NCBI GenBank assembly: GCA_041650375.1
Contig: JBAZLH010000001.1
Coordinates: 124,001-188,000 of the forward strand
Origin: UBA6220 sp041650375
GTDB taxonomy: Bacteria; Patescibacteriota; Minisyncoccia; Minisyncoccales; Minisyncoccaceae
DNA: 64,000 nucleotides
Reading direction: 5' to 3'
Part shown: positions 49,240 through 56,537 of the stretch, in pieces
How the letters are laid out: each line of letters starts with the position of its first letter
How positions within the stretch are numbered: the stretch's first letter is position 1
Notes under the pieces: model-generated
What the model saw: only the letters and a program-made list of their open reading frames with translations
Database searches by the model: none
What the model was told of the DNA's origin: nothing
Program-made: the position numbers and the translations under genes

Positions 49240-50700
49240 ATGGCTTCAAAAAAGAAAAAAACAATTGCCAAGAAGAAAGCAAAAACAAGCAAATCAAAAA
49301 AAGCGAAAAGTTCGGTTGTTGCGAAGAAGCCCGTGAAAATCAAAAAAAGCGCGGTTAAAAAAGCCCGTTCGACAAGCTCAGGGCCTTCGGCAAAAAAAGC
49401 AACGACGGTAAAGATTTCAAAAAAGAAGTCCGGCCGGAAATCTTCCGAGGCGGACAAGCAATTGGACACGGCCAAAAAAATAAAAATAAGGATTGTCGGA
49501 ATTGGCGGAGGAGGGGGAAACATTGTGGCTGAATTAAGCAAAAAGCTTAAAGATTTTTCCATTCAAAAAATTGATTTTATCGCCGCGAACACGGATAACC
49601 AAGCCTTGCATTCTTTAAATAAAAACATTAAAAAGTTTTCTTTCGGGCAAAAAATGACCAGAGGACTGGGAACCGGCCGGGACGTGGAATTGGGAGAAAG
49701 GGCGGCTCGGGAAGATTTTGAAAAAATTAAAAGCCTGTTCGCGGAAGACCGCGATTTATATATCATTATTTCGTCTTTGGGCGGAGGCACAGGCACGGGT
49801 TCTTCGCCGATTTTCACCAAGGCTTGCAGCGATTTCGGCTTGCCGGTTTTGGGAATTTTTACCATGCCTTTTGTTTTTGAAGGCAAGAAAAAAATGGATG
49901 ACGCGCAAAAAGCTTTGGAAAGAATGAAAGAAAACCTTAATGCTTTTATGATTTTACCGAATGAAAAAATATTCGGGTTGACTAAAGAAGAAATATCCTT
50001 TACCGATTCCCTGAATTTATTGAACAGCCGCTTGGCAATGTCCTTGGACGGGCTATTGCGCGCGATTTATTCTCCCGGGCTGATTAACATTGATTGGGCG
50101 GATATTCGGACGATACTGGAAGGCAAAAGAAAGGAAGCATATTTGAACGTGGTTAAAGGAAAGATAAACCAAAATTTGGATGAATTCATTAAAAGTATTT
50201 TTAAGAACCCAATTCTAGATACGCAATTCAGCAATGCGGAAAGCGTGTTATTTAACATTGACGGGTCAAAAGAATTATCTTTGCAAACTTTGGCGCAAAT
50301 AAGCGAGAAGATAAACGAACTTTCTCCGAATGCCAAGATTATTTTTGGATTGAACCAAAATCCAAAAATGAAAAACGAAATAAAAGTGACTATTTTGGCG
50401 ACAAAAAACAATGAAAGAAAAGATATTTTTAAAATCAAAAGAATGCAACCCATTGCTGTTGATGCAAAAAAAGAAAAGCCGGCAATAAAAAAGCCGGAAA
50501 AGAAAGAGGCCGGAGCAACGGCTAAGAACATGGGAGAAGAAAAAGAAAAAATTGAAATAGAACAAGAAGAAGCGGAGCAAAATATCAGGAGGAACGCGCT
50601 CCAAGCCAAAGAAGCGGAACGCCAGGCCATTGAAAAAGAAGAAGAAAGCGAAAAAATATTTGAAATCCCCGCTTTTTTAAGAAAAAATAAGAAAAAATAA
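49240..50700 (+). CDS. ftsZ: FtsZ with a long lysine-rich N-terminal extension
   Basis: 486 residues. The tubulin-like GTPase core starts at about residue 80: GIGGGGGNIV (nucleotide loop T1), AANTDNQAL, GLGTGRDVELGERAA, the signature GGGTGTGSSP (about 182-191) and the T7 loop NIDWADI. The C-terminus has a charged linker (EKEKIEIEQEEAEQ) and a tail IPAFLRKNKKK, close to the FtsZ conserved tail that binds FtsA/ZipA-type partners. The first 80 residues are Lys/Ala/Ser-rich histone-H1-like, unusual for FtsZ. A CGTTCGACAAGCTCAGGG repeat (about 49364-49385) lies in frame within that tail. Cytokinetic ring protein. Confidence 0.88.
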   Translation: MASKKKKTIAKKKAKTSKSKKAKSSVVAKKPVKIKKSAVKKARSTSSGPSAKKATTVKISKKKSGRKSSEADKQLDTAKKIKIRIVGIGGGGGNIVAELSKKLKDFSIQKIDFIAANTDNQALHSLNKNIKKFSFGQKMTRGLGTGRDVELGERAAREDFEKIKSLFAEDRDLYIIISSLGGGTGTGSSPIFTKACSDFGLPVLGIFTMPFVFEGKKKMDDAQKALERMKENLNAFMILPNEKIFGLTKEEISFTDSLNLLNSRLAMSLDGLLRAIYSPGLINIDWADIRTILEGKRKEAYLNVVKGKINQNLDEFIKSIFKNPILDTQFSNAESVLFNIDGSKELSLQTLAQISEKINELSPNAKIIFGLNQNPKMKNEIKVTILATKNNERKDIFKIKRMQPIAVDAKKEKPAIKKPEKKEAGATAKNMGEEKEKIEIEQEEAEQNIRRNALQAKEAERQAIEKEEESEKIFEIPAFLRKNKKK

Positions 50701-50704
50701 AACT

Positions 50705-51589
50705 ATGTCAAAAGAAGTAAGAAAAGCCATTTTTCCGATTGCCGGGCTCGCGACCAGGTTTTTGCCGATTTCCAAAGCGGTTTCCAAAGAGCTGATTCCC
50801 TTGGCTGATAAACCCTTGGTCCATTACACCGCCGAAGAAGCAATGCTGTCCGGAATAAAAAAAATCCAGTTTGTAACCCGTCCAACCCAAAAAGAAGTTT
50901 TGAATTATTTCAAAAGAGATAAAGATTTGGAAAAGCGGCTGGAAGAAAATAATAAAACCGAAGAATTAAAAGCCTTGAAAGAACTGGAAATAATGTTCGG
51001 CAAGATGGAATTTTCCACCGTGTTCCAAAGAAAGGCCCATGGCAACGCTGACGCGATTTATAAAGCTAAAGAATTCGTGGGGCGAGAACCGTGCGCGGTC
51101 AGTTTTTGCGATGATGTTATTGATTCCGAGGTTCCGGCTTTAGAGCAAATGATTGAAGTTTTTAAAACTTGCCAGAGGCCGGTAATGGCATTAAAAGCCT
51201 TGCCCGCGGAAAAGCTTCCGAGTTATGGCGTGGTGGAAGTTGAAAAGGTTGCCAACAGTTTTTACAAAATAAAAAGAATGGTGCAGAAGCCCAAGCCCGG
51301 GGACGAACCTTCCAATTTGGCGGTGATGGGCAGGTACATATTAACTCCCGAAGTTTTTGATTATTTGGGAGAACATAAATCAATGATGCTTAACGATTAT
51401 TGTATCGGCCAGGTTTTGAGCCAAATGGCGGAAGAAGGAAAGACAGTTTACGGCTGTGAGATAAAAGGCGAATGGCTGGAGTGCGGCAATAAAACTTTGT
51501 GGCTAAAATCGTTTATGACTTTAATTTTAAAACATTCGGAATACGGGGAACATATTAAAAGTTTTTTAAAAGATAAAAATATTTATTAA
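50705..51589 (+). CDS. galU: UTP-glucose-1-phosphate uridylyltransferase
   Basis: 294 residues. It makes UDP-glucose for envelope glycans. The nucleotide-binding start AIFPIAGLATRFLPISKAVSKELIPLADKPL (about 8-38; L-A-T-R variant of GxGTR), FVTRPTQK, QRKAHGNADAI (GLGHA variant) and VSFCDDVID are present, as is YGVVEVE. Length typical. Its TAA overlaps the ATG of trxB by one base (TAATG). Confidence 0.92.
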   Translation: MSKEVRKAIFPIAGLATRFLPISKAVSKELIPLADKPLVHYTAEEAMLSGIKKIQFVTRPTQKEVLNYFKRDKDLEKRLEENNKTEELKALKELEIMFGKMEFSTVFQRKAHGNADAIYKAKEFVGREPCAVSFCDDVIDSEVPALEQMIEVFKTCQRPVMALKALPAEKLPSYGVVEVEKVANSFYKIKRMVQKPKPGDEPSNLAVMGRYILTPEVFDYLGEHKSMMLNDYCIGQVLSQMAEEGKTVYGCEIKGEWLECGNKTLWLKSFMTLILKHSEYGEHIKSFLKDKNIY

Positions 51590-52512
51590 TGATTTACGAT
51601 TTTGCCATTTTAGGCGGCGGTCCGGCCGGCATTACGGCCGGCATATATTCCGTAAGGCAAGGAATGTCTTCGGTTTTGATTACCAAGAGTTTTGGCGGGC
51701 AGATGGCGCAAAAAGCCGTGGACATAGAAAATTATCCCGGATTTGAAAAAATATCCGGTTTTGATTTTATCCAAAAGTTGGAAAATCAATTGAAGGTAAG
51801 GGGCATTCCCGTGAAAAGCGAAAAGGCTATGGAAATAATCCAAGAAAATAATATTTTTAAGATTATTTTGGAAAGCGGAGAAATCATAGAAGCAAAGTCT
51901 GCGGTTGTGGCAGCCGGCTCCGAACCTCGGGCGCTGGATGTGCCGGGCGAAAAAGAATTTATCGGCCGGGGAGTGAGTTATTGCACCACTTGCGATGGGC
52001 CGTTATTCCAGGGCAAGGATATTGCGGTTATCGGCGGAGGCAATGCCGGATTTGAAGCCGCTATTTTTATGGCGAATTACGCGAACAATATTTATATCTT
52101 GGAATTCGCCGAACAAGCCAAAGCCAACGAAGATAACCAGAAGAGAGCATCCCAATTTGAAAAAATAAAAGTAATCACTTCCGCCCAATTAAAAGAAATT
52201 AAGGGAGAAAGATTCGTGAATGAAATAATTTATTTTGATAAAATTGGCAACCAAGATAAATCTTTAAAGGTGGAAGGAGTTTTCGCGCAAATCGGTTATT
52301 ATCCCGCTTCGCATATTGCCAAAAATTTGGTGGATTTAAACGAAAAAGGAGAAATAATCGTTGACCATAAAACAACCGAAACAAAAACAGCCGGGCTTTT
52401 CGCGGCTGGGGATATTACGGACAGTTTTTTGAAACAAGTGGTGGTAGCCGCGGCTGATGGAGCCAAGTCGGCCATGGCGGCTTATAAATATTTACAAAAA
52501 CAAAATGGATAA
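51589..52512 (+). CDS. trxB: Thioredoxin reductase
   Basis: 307 residues. FAD- and NADPH-dependent disulfide reductase. FAD loop ILGGGPAGITAGIYSVR (about 7-23), redox pair CTTC in SYCTTCDGPLF (Cys about 132 and 135), NADPH loop VIGGGNAGFEAAIFMA and the C-terminal TAGLFAAGDITDS. A partner glutaredoxin-like protein is at 53972. It overlaps galU by 1 base and eno by 8 bases. Confidence 0.94.
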   Translation: MIYDFAILGGGPAGITAGIYSVRQGMSSVLITKSFGGQMAQKAVDIENYPGFEKISGFDFIQKLENQLKVRGIPVKSEKAMEIIQENNIFKIILESGEIIEAKSAVVAAGSEPRALDVPGEKEFIGRGVSYCTTCDGPLFQGKDIAVIGGGNAGFEAAIFMANYANNIYILEFAEQAKANEDNQKRASQFEKIKVITSAQLKEIKGERFVNEIIYFDKIGNQDKSLKVEGVFAQIGYYPASHIAKNLVDLNEKGEIIVDHKTTETKTAGLFAAGDITDSFLKQVVVAAADGAKSAMAAYKYLQKQNG

Positions 52513-53767
52513 TTCTTTTATTAAATCAATAAAAGCCAGGCAAATATTGGATTCGCGCGGAAATCCGACCGTTGAGGTTGAATGCGTTATTGGTATCGGA
52601 GTTTTTGTAAGCAGTGTCCCTTCGGGCGCGTCCACTGGTAAAAGGGAAGCGATTGAATTAAGGGATGGCGGTGAGAAATTCGGGGGTAAGGGCGTATTAA
52701 AAGCTGTTAAAAATATTAACGAAATAATCGCGCCAAAATTAATTGGGATGGATGTTTGCGAGCAAAGGCAAATTGATGAATTGATGAACGAGATGGACGG
52801 CACGGAAAATAAAAGCAATTTGGGCGCGAATGCGATTTTACCCGTGTCCATGGTGGTTTGCCGGGCCGCGGCCGCGGCATTAAGCCAACCGCTTTACGAA
52901 CATATTGCGGATTTGGCGCAAAATAGGGATTCATTGTTTATTCCCAAGGGATTTTTTAATATTATCAACGGTGGCGCCCACGCGGGAACCGATTTGGATT
53001 TTCAGGAGTTTATGATTGTGCCGAACCATGAAAGTTTTGCCGAAAATTTAAGAATGGCGTCGGAAACATATTATAAATTAAAGAAAATTTTAATTGAAAA
53101 TTATTCTCCCGCGGCAATTAATGTTGGAGACGAAGGCGGATTCGCTCCAGCGATTAATTTTCCCGAAGTGGCATTGGGTTTGATTGCCAAAGCCATTGAG
53201 CGCGCTAAGTTTTATGGAAAAATAAATATTAATTTGGACGTGGCCGCTTCGCAATTCTGCTGCAAGGATAAAATAGGATATTATAAAACTCAAATGGGCG
53301 TGATGAACCGGGAGGATTTTATAAATTATTACGAAGATTTATTGAATAATTATCCGATTATCGGCATTGAAGACCCATTCGCGGAAAACGATTGGGAGGG
53401 CTTTGCCGCGATTACCGCTCGGTTGGGCAAAAGGATAATGATTATCGGAGATGATTTGTTGGTTACCAATAAAAAATACATAAAAGAAGCGAATGAAAAA
53501 CTGGCTTGCAATGCCGCGCTTTTGAAATTAAACCAAATCGGCACAATTACGGAATGCATTGCGTCCGCGAACGCGGCCAAAGCGAACGGATGGAAAACAA
53601 TTGTTTCGCACCGATCGGGAGAAACCACGGATGATTTTATTGCGGATTTGGCAGTGGGGATTGGCGCGGATGGAATTAAATCGGGCGCGCCGGCGCGGGG
53701 AGAGCGTTTGGCAAAATATAACCGATTATTAAAAATAGAAGAAGATTTAAGTAATTCGGTTCTTTAA
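52505..53767 (+). CDS. eno: Enolase
   Basis: 420 residues from ATG 52505 (MDNSFIKSI), within the end of trxB; an upstream in-frame start at 52457 would only add trxB-overlapping sequence. It converts 2-phosphoglycerate to phosphoenolpyruvate. SIKARQILDSRGNPTVEVE, SGASTGKREAIELRDG, the metal and catalytic residues in FFNIINGGAHAG, DEGGFAP, GIEDPFAENDWEGF, IIGDDLLVTN, KLNQIGTI and SHRSGETTDDFIADLAVG are all intact. Its stop codon forms part of the outer stem of cloverleaf copy B. Confidence 0.97.
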   Translation: MDNSFIKSIKARQILDSRGNPTVEVECVIGIGVFVSSVPSGASTGKREAIELRDGGEKFGGKGVLKAVKNINEIIAPKLIGMDVCEQRQIDELMNEMDGTENKSNLGANAILPVSMVVCRAAAAALSQPLYEHIADLAQNRDSLFIPKGFFNIINGGAHAGTDLDFQEFMIVPNHESFAENLRMASETYYKLKKILIENYSPAAINVGDEGGFAPAINFPEVALGLIAKAIERAKFYGKININLDVAASQFCCKDKIGYYKTQMGVMNREDFINYYEDLLNNYPIIGIEDPFAENDWEGFAAITARLGKRIMIIGDDLLVTNKKYIKEANEKLACNAALLKLNQIGTITECIASANAAKANGWKTIVSHRSGETTDDFIADLAVGIGADGIKSGAPARGERLAKYNRLLKIEEDLSNSVL

Positions 53768-53878
53768 ATTATATTGGTCGTCCAACGCGTCATTCGCCTG
53801 CAGGCGAATGCACTTCCTCTCAGAAAATTTTTACTAAAATTTTCTTCCGAGAAATGTCCGACCAATATAATTTAAAGA
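53761..53878. repeat. Cloverleaf inverted-repeat element, copy B (at the 3' end of eno)
   Basis: A perfect 20-base outer stem (53761-53780 with 53859-53878) includes the eno stop codon. Hairpin 1 is a perfect palindrome, CATTCGCCTG/CAGGCGAATG (53791-53810). Hairpin 2 is AGAAAATTTT (53822-53831)/AAAATTTTCT (53836-53845), extended by TCTC/GAGA. Same architecture and hairpin-2 sequence as copy A at 16812. Confidence 0.85.
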
Positions 53879-53884
53879 ACATCC

Positions 53885-53913
53885 TTGATTCCCAATTCTT
53901 CTCTGTGTATAAT
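53885..53913 (+). promoter_or_regulatory. Promoter of the glutaredoxin gene
   Basis: TTGATT (53885-53890), 17-base spacer, TATAAT (53908-53913) preceded by TGTG. The leader is about 50 bases. Confidence 0.7.
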
Positions 53914-53971
53914 TTAAATATTGTTTTGAAATATAGCTAAATATAATTAAAATTAAAACTATATAGAATTT

Positions 53972-54208
53972 ATGAAAGTTAGAGTATTTTCCACGCCCAT
54001 TTGCCCTTATTGCATTACCTTAAAAAGATTTTTAGATGAAAAAGGCATTGCCTATGAATCCATTGATGTTTTGGAGGATAAAGCGGCTCAAGAAGAAATG
54101 ATTGAAAAAAGCAACCAATTCAGCGTTCCGGTAATAGACATCGGTGGCGAATTTATCGTTGGTTTTGACAGGAATAAAATAGTTGAAAAATTAGGCATCA
54201 AAGAGTAA
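53972..54208 (+). CDS. Glutaredoxin-like protein
   Basis: 78 residues. The thioredoxin-fold redox motif CPYC (Cys about 11 and 14) is followed by the cis-Pro loop FSVPVIDIGGEFIVGFDRNKI. Length and the GFD..KI ending fit NrdH-redoxin/glutaredoxin-like proteins, which can be reduced by thioredoxin reductase and donate electrons to ribonucleotide reductase. trxB lies 1.5 kb upstream. It has its own promoter and follows the eno cloverleaf. Confidence 0.88.
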   Translation: MKVRVFSTPICPYCITLKRFLDEKGIAYESIDVLEDKAAQEEMIEKSNQFSVPVIDIGGEFIVGFDRNKIVEKLGIKE

Positions 54209-54215
54209 TTCATCC

Positions 54216-54243
54216 TTGACAATATTTTGAAAAGTGTTTTAAT
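54216..54243 (+). promoter_or_regulatory. Promoter of the two mini membrane-protein genes
   Basis: TTGACA (54216-54221), 16-base spacer, TTTAAT (54238-54243). Confidence 0.55.
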
Positions 54244-54265
54244 GAAAGTAGGAGTGTTTTAAAAA

Positions 54266-54421
54266 ATGGCTGATATACTAAGTTTGATTGCTGTGGGAAT
54301 CGCAGTCGTTGGTATTGTGGTTGTGGTCATAGTTGTTGCCTTTGTGGCAATGCTAATAGCCCATGATAAATTCGCCAATTGGCGAATAAACACGGACAAG
54401 GTATCGGAGAATGAAAAATGA
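54266..54421 (+). CDS. Small membrane protein, 51 residues
   Basis: ATG 54266 with AGGAG (54250-54254) upstream. MADILSLIAVGIAVVGIVVVV... has one long hydrophobic helix of about 28 residues (about 5-33), then a polar C-terminal tail HDKFANWRINTDKVSENEK. Its TGA overlaps the next ATG (ATGA at 54418-54421), so the two are translationally coupled. No family recognised. Such paired one-helix proteins can be toxins, regulators or small subunits; nothing here decides. Confidence 0.6.
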   Translation: MADILSLIAVGIAVVGIVVVVIVVAFVAMLIAHDKFANWRINTDKVSENEK

Positions 54422-54552
54422 TAAGCCCATTGGACTTATTGATAATAATTCCAATTGTTGGTTTTATTGTCTTAGCTTGCATACTCGCCTGGATTAACGG
54501 CAAGCGAAAACCTACGCCAAGAGAATCCGCTTCGGGTGGAATGCAAAGATAA
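54418..54552 (+). CDS. Small membrane protein, 44 residues
   Basis: ATG 54418 overlaps the upstream stop by 4 bases. MISPLDLLIIIPIVGFIVLACILAW forms one membrane helix (about 6-26), followed by a basic tail NGKRKPTPRESASGGMQR. It ends at TAA 54550-54552, directly at the terminator. The complete promoter-two-gene-terminator unit supports both as real genes. Function unknown. Confidence 0.6.
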   Translation: MISPLDLLIIIPIVGFIVLACILAWINGKRKPTPRESASGGMQR

Positions 54553-54580
54553 AGACTGGTCTATGATCGGTCTTTTCTCA
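54551..54580 (+). terminator. Rho-independent terminator
   Basis: A continuous stem of about 11 pairs, AAAGAC-T-GGTC with GATC-G-GTCTTT (54551-54575), loop TAT, one wobble within, followed by TTCTC. Confidence 0.7.
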
Positions 54581-54599
54581 TATATAAAAGCCTTGCTGT

Positions 54600-54628
54600 T
54601 TGCCTAATAATAAAATAAATAGTAAAAT
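54600..54628 (+). promoter_or_regulatory. Promoter of gap
   Basis: TTGCCT (54600-54605), 17-base spacer, TAAAAT (54623-54628). Leader about 27 bases. Confidence 0.6.
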
Positions 54629-54661
54629 TATGGCAAGAAATAATTATAAGATATTTATTCT

Positions 54662-55672
54662 ATGGTAAAAAAAATAGCAATCAACGGATTCGGCAGAATC
54701 GGCCGAAACACTTTAAAAATAATTTTAGGCAATGAAATGGATTGTTTGGATGTTGTGGCGATTAACGATTTGACAGACGCGAAAACTTTGGCCCACCTTC
54801 TGCAATACGATACGGCTTACGGAATTTACGAAGAAGAAATTATTCCGGGAAAAGATTCTTTAATAATTGGAGGTAAAACAATAAAATTATTCGCGGAAAA
54901 AGACCCGTTGAATTTGCCTTGGAAAGAGTTGGGAGTGGATATTGTTTTGGAATGCACCGGAGTGTTTACGGACAAAGAGGGAGCGCAAAAGCATATTACT
55001 GCCGGCGCCAAGAAAGTTATAATTTCCGCTCCCGCCAAATCGGAAGACATTCCTTCGTTTGTACTGGGCATTAACGAGAATAAATATAAGGGCGAAGCTA
55101 TCTTTGATATGGGTTCTTGCACAACCAATTGTTTGGCGCCGGTAATCAAAGTTTTGGAAGAAGAATTTGGAATTGTTAAGGGTTTTATGACTACGGTCCA
55201 TTCTTATACCAACGACCAGCGAATTTTAGATTTGCCGCACAAGGATTTACGGAGAGCCAGGGCGGCGGCGGAAAACATAATTCCCACCACCACCGGCGCG
55301 GCGAGAGCCATTAGCAAAGTTATTCCAGAAGTAAAGGGAAAATTGGACGGAATGTCACTAAGAGTTCCAACTCCGGTTGGTTCAATTATTGACGTGGTTT
55401 GCGAATTGAAAAAGAAAACAACAGTTGAAGAATTGAATAAAATTTTCATAAAAAGGGCAAACAAAAAAGAATTGCAGGGAATTATGTGGGCGGAAGATGC
55501 GCCTCTGGTTTCTTCCGATTATATCGGCAACCCGTTTTCTTCTATCGTTGATTTGCCCCTTACAATGGTAAACGGAAATATGGTAAAAGTGTTTGCTTGG
55601 TATGACAATGAATGGGGGTATTCAACTCGTTTGGCGGAAATGGCTGAATATATCGCGCACCGCGACAAATAA
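54662..55672 (+). CDS. gap: Glyceraldehyde-3-phosphate dehydrogenase
   Basis: 336 residues. NAD(P)-dependent oxidation of glyceraldehyde-3-phosphate. The dinucleotide loop INGFGRIGRN (about 6-15), catalytic SCTTNCLAP (Cys about 153), the TVHSYTNDQRILD and RRARAAAENIIPTTTGAA blocks and WYDNEWGYSTRL are intact. Normal length. It ends at a bidirectional terminator facing the minus-strand gene. With pgk and eno it forms lower glycolysis. Confidence 0.97.
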   Translation: MVKKIAINGFGRIGRNTLKIILGNEMDCLDVVAINDLTDAKTLAHLLQYDTAYGIYEEEIIPGKDSLIIGGKTIKLFAEKDPLNLPWKELGVDIVLECTGVFTDKEGAQKHITAGAKKVIISAPAKSEDIPSFVLGINENKYKGEAIFDMGSCTTNCLAPVIKVLEEEFGIVKGFMTTVHSYTNDQRILDLPHKDLRRARAAAENIIPTTTGAARAISKVIPEVKGKLDGMSLRVPTPVGSIIDVVCELKKKTTVEELNKIFIKRANKKELQGIMWAEDAPLVSSDYIGNPFSSIVDLPLTMVNGNMVKVFAWYDNEWGYSTRLAEMAEYIAHRDK

Positions 55673-55723
55673 AATTATAATCCATTTTATTTGTTTTAAA
55701 ATATCAGATTTGAATTAAAAAAA

Positions 55724-55752
55724 AGACCTATTAATATGGGTCTATTTTTTAT
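55724..55752. terminator. Bidirectional terminator between gap and the minus-strand gene
   Basis: AGACCTA (55724-55730) pairs with TGGGTCT (55737-55743) with one wobble, with A-run upstream and T-run downstream, usable from both sides. Confidence 0.7.
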
Positions 55753-56403
55753 TTAATCTGTTGGCAAGGTTATTTGCGCGGTTCGTTCGCGCAAACTAAT
55801 GAACAAATATTTTTTCCCGTCAACAGTTATTTTTATTGGTTTTATTTTTGGAAATTGGCCGGGGAAATTAGCCCACCACGTTTTAATATTTTTCAAGGCG
55901 CAAGTTTCGTCGGGATAGTCGGCGACATTAAGCACACAATCCCCAAACATGCATTGGTTCCAATTTGGGTCGTTATTTTCAACCGGCGGACCGCACATAA
56001 AGCGGCCTGTCTTTTTTCCGATATGGATAAGCGGGCAATAGGGCAGTTCAATTATTTTTTTCCGCCAATTAATAATCAGGGCTTTGGATTTTTTGCCAAT
56101 CTTCGCTCCCCGGTAATCTTTGTGAAACGTTTTGATGGCTTCTTCCGGGCTTTCAGCTTGGATTACGCAATAGTCCCATTTCCGGTATCTTGGGTATTGC
56201 TTAGTCCATCTTTGGATTATTTCGTCAGTTACATCCGCTTTGTTGTCGTAACAAACAAACAAACCGATACCGTCAACTTCCCTATATTCTCTGTGATGGT
56301 CACCCCTTTCCATCACTCTTTCAAGTAGGGGAATATAAAAGAAAGGATTTGTGTTCGGGTTTTCAAAACCCGACACTTGTGTACTTACTGTTTCAGTGGC
56401 CAT
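55753..56403 (-). CDS. Hypothetical protein, 216 residues
   Basis: No family recognised. Minus-strand ATG 56403 is preceded by GAGGT at ideal spacing, so upstream in-frame starts to 56439 are not used. No export signal. The middle has DGIGLFVCYDNKADVTDEIIQRWTKQYPRYRKWDYCVIQAESPEEAIKTFHKDYRG, a beta-alpha pattern ending in a helix with an EAI..F element. Several cysteines follow (YCPLI, FMCGPP, QCMFGDCVLN, ETCALK). The C-terminus is beta-rich (IKITVDGKKYLFISL). The segment W...C.I...SPEEAIK resembles the F.EWETIADATNAFKKH part of the next gene, so the two may share a domain. Candidate promoter TTGACT-17-AATTAT at 56481-56453. Confidence 0.65.
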   Translation of the reverse strand: MATETVSTQVSGFENPNTNPFFYIPLLERVMERGDHHREYREVDGIGLFVCYDNKADVTDEIIQRWTKQYPRYRKWDYCVIQAESPEEAIKTFHKDYRGAKIGKKSKALIINWRKKIIELPYCPLIHIGKKTGRFMCGPPVENNDPNWNQCMFGDCVLNVADYPDETCALKNIKTWWANFPGQFPKIKPIKITVDGKKYLFISLRERTAQITLPTD

Positions 56404-56487
56404 TGTAAATACCTCGCGCCCGAGACCGTAAAAGGACAAATGGGCTGTTTACATAATTAGCTCATTAATATAAAAAGTCAAGGTAAG

Positions 56488-56511
56488 AAAAAAATGGAGT
56501 TTATGCTCCAT
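56488..56511 (-). terminator. Terminator of the 57692 minus-strand gene
   Basis: On the minus strand ATGGAG (56511-56506) pairs with CTCCAT (56499-56494), followed by a T-run (56493-56488). Confidence 0.75.
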
Positions 56512-56537
56512 ATTTTTGAGAAAGTATTTTGATATCC

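Noticed and set aside
54630..54668. 12-codon upstream ORF overlapping the gap start codon
   Set aside because: Its ATG lies only 2 bases after the predicted -10, so it would be upstream of or at the transcription start.
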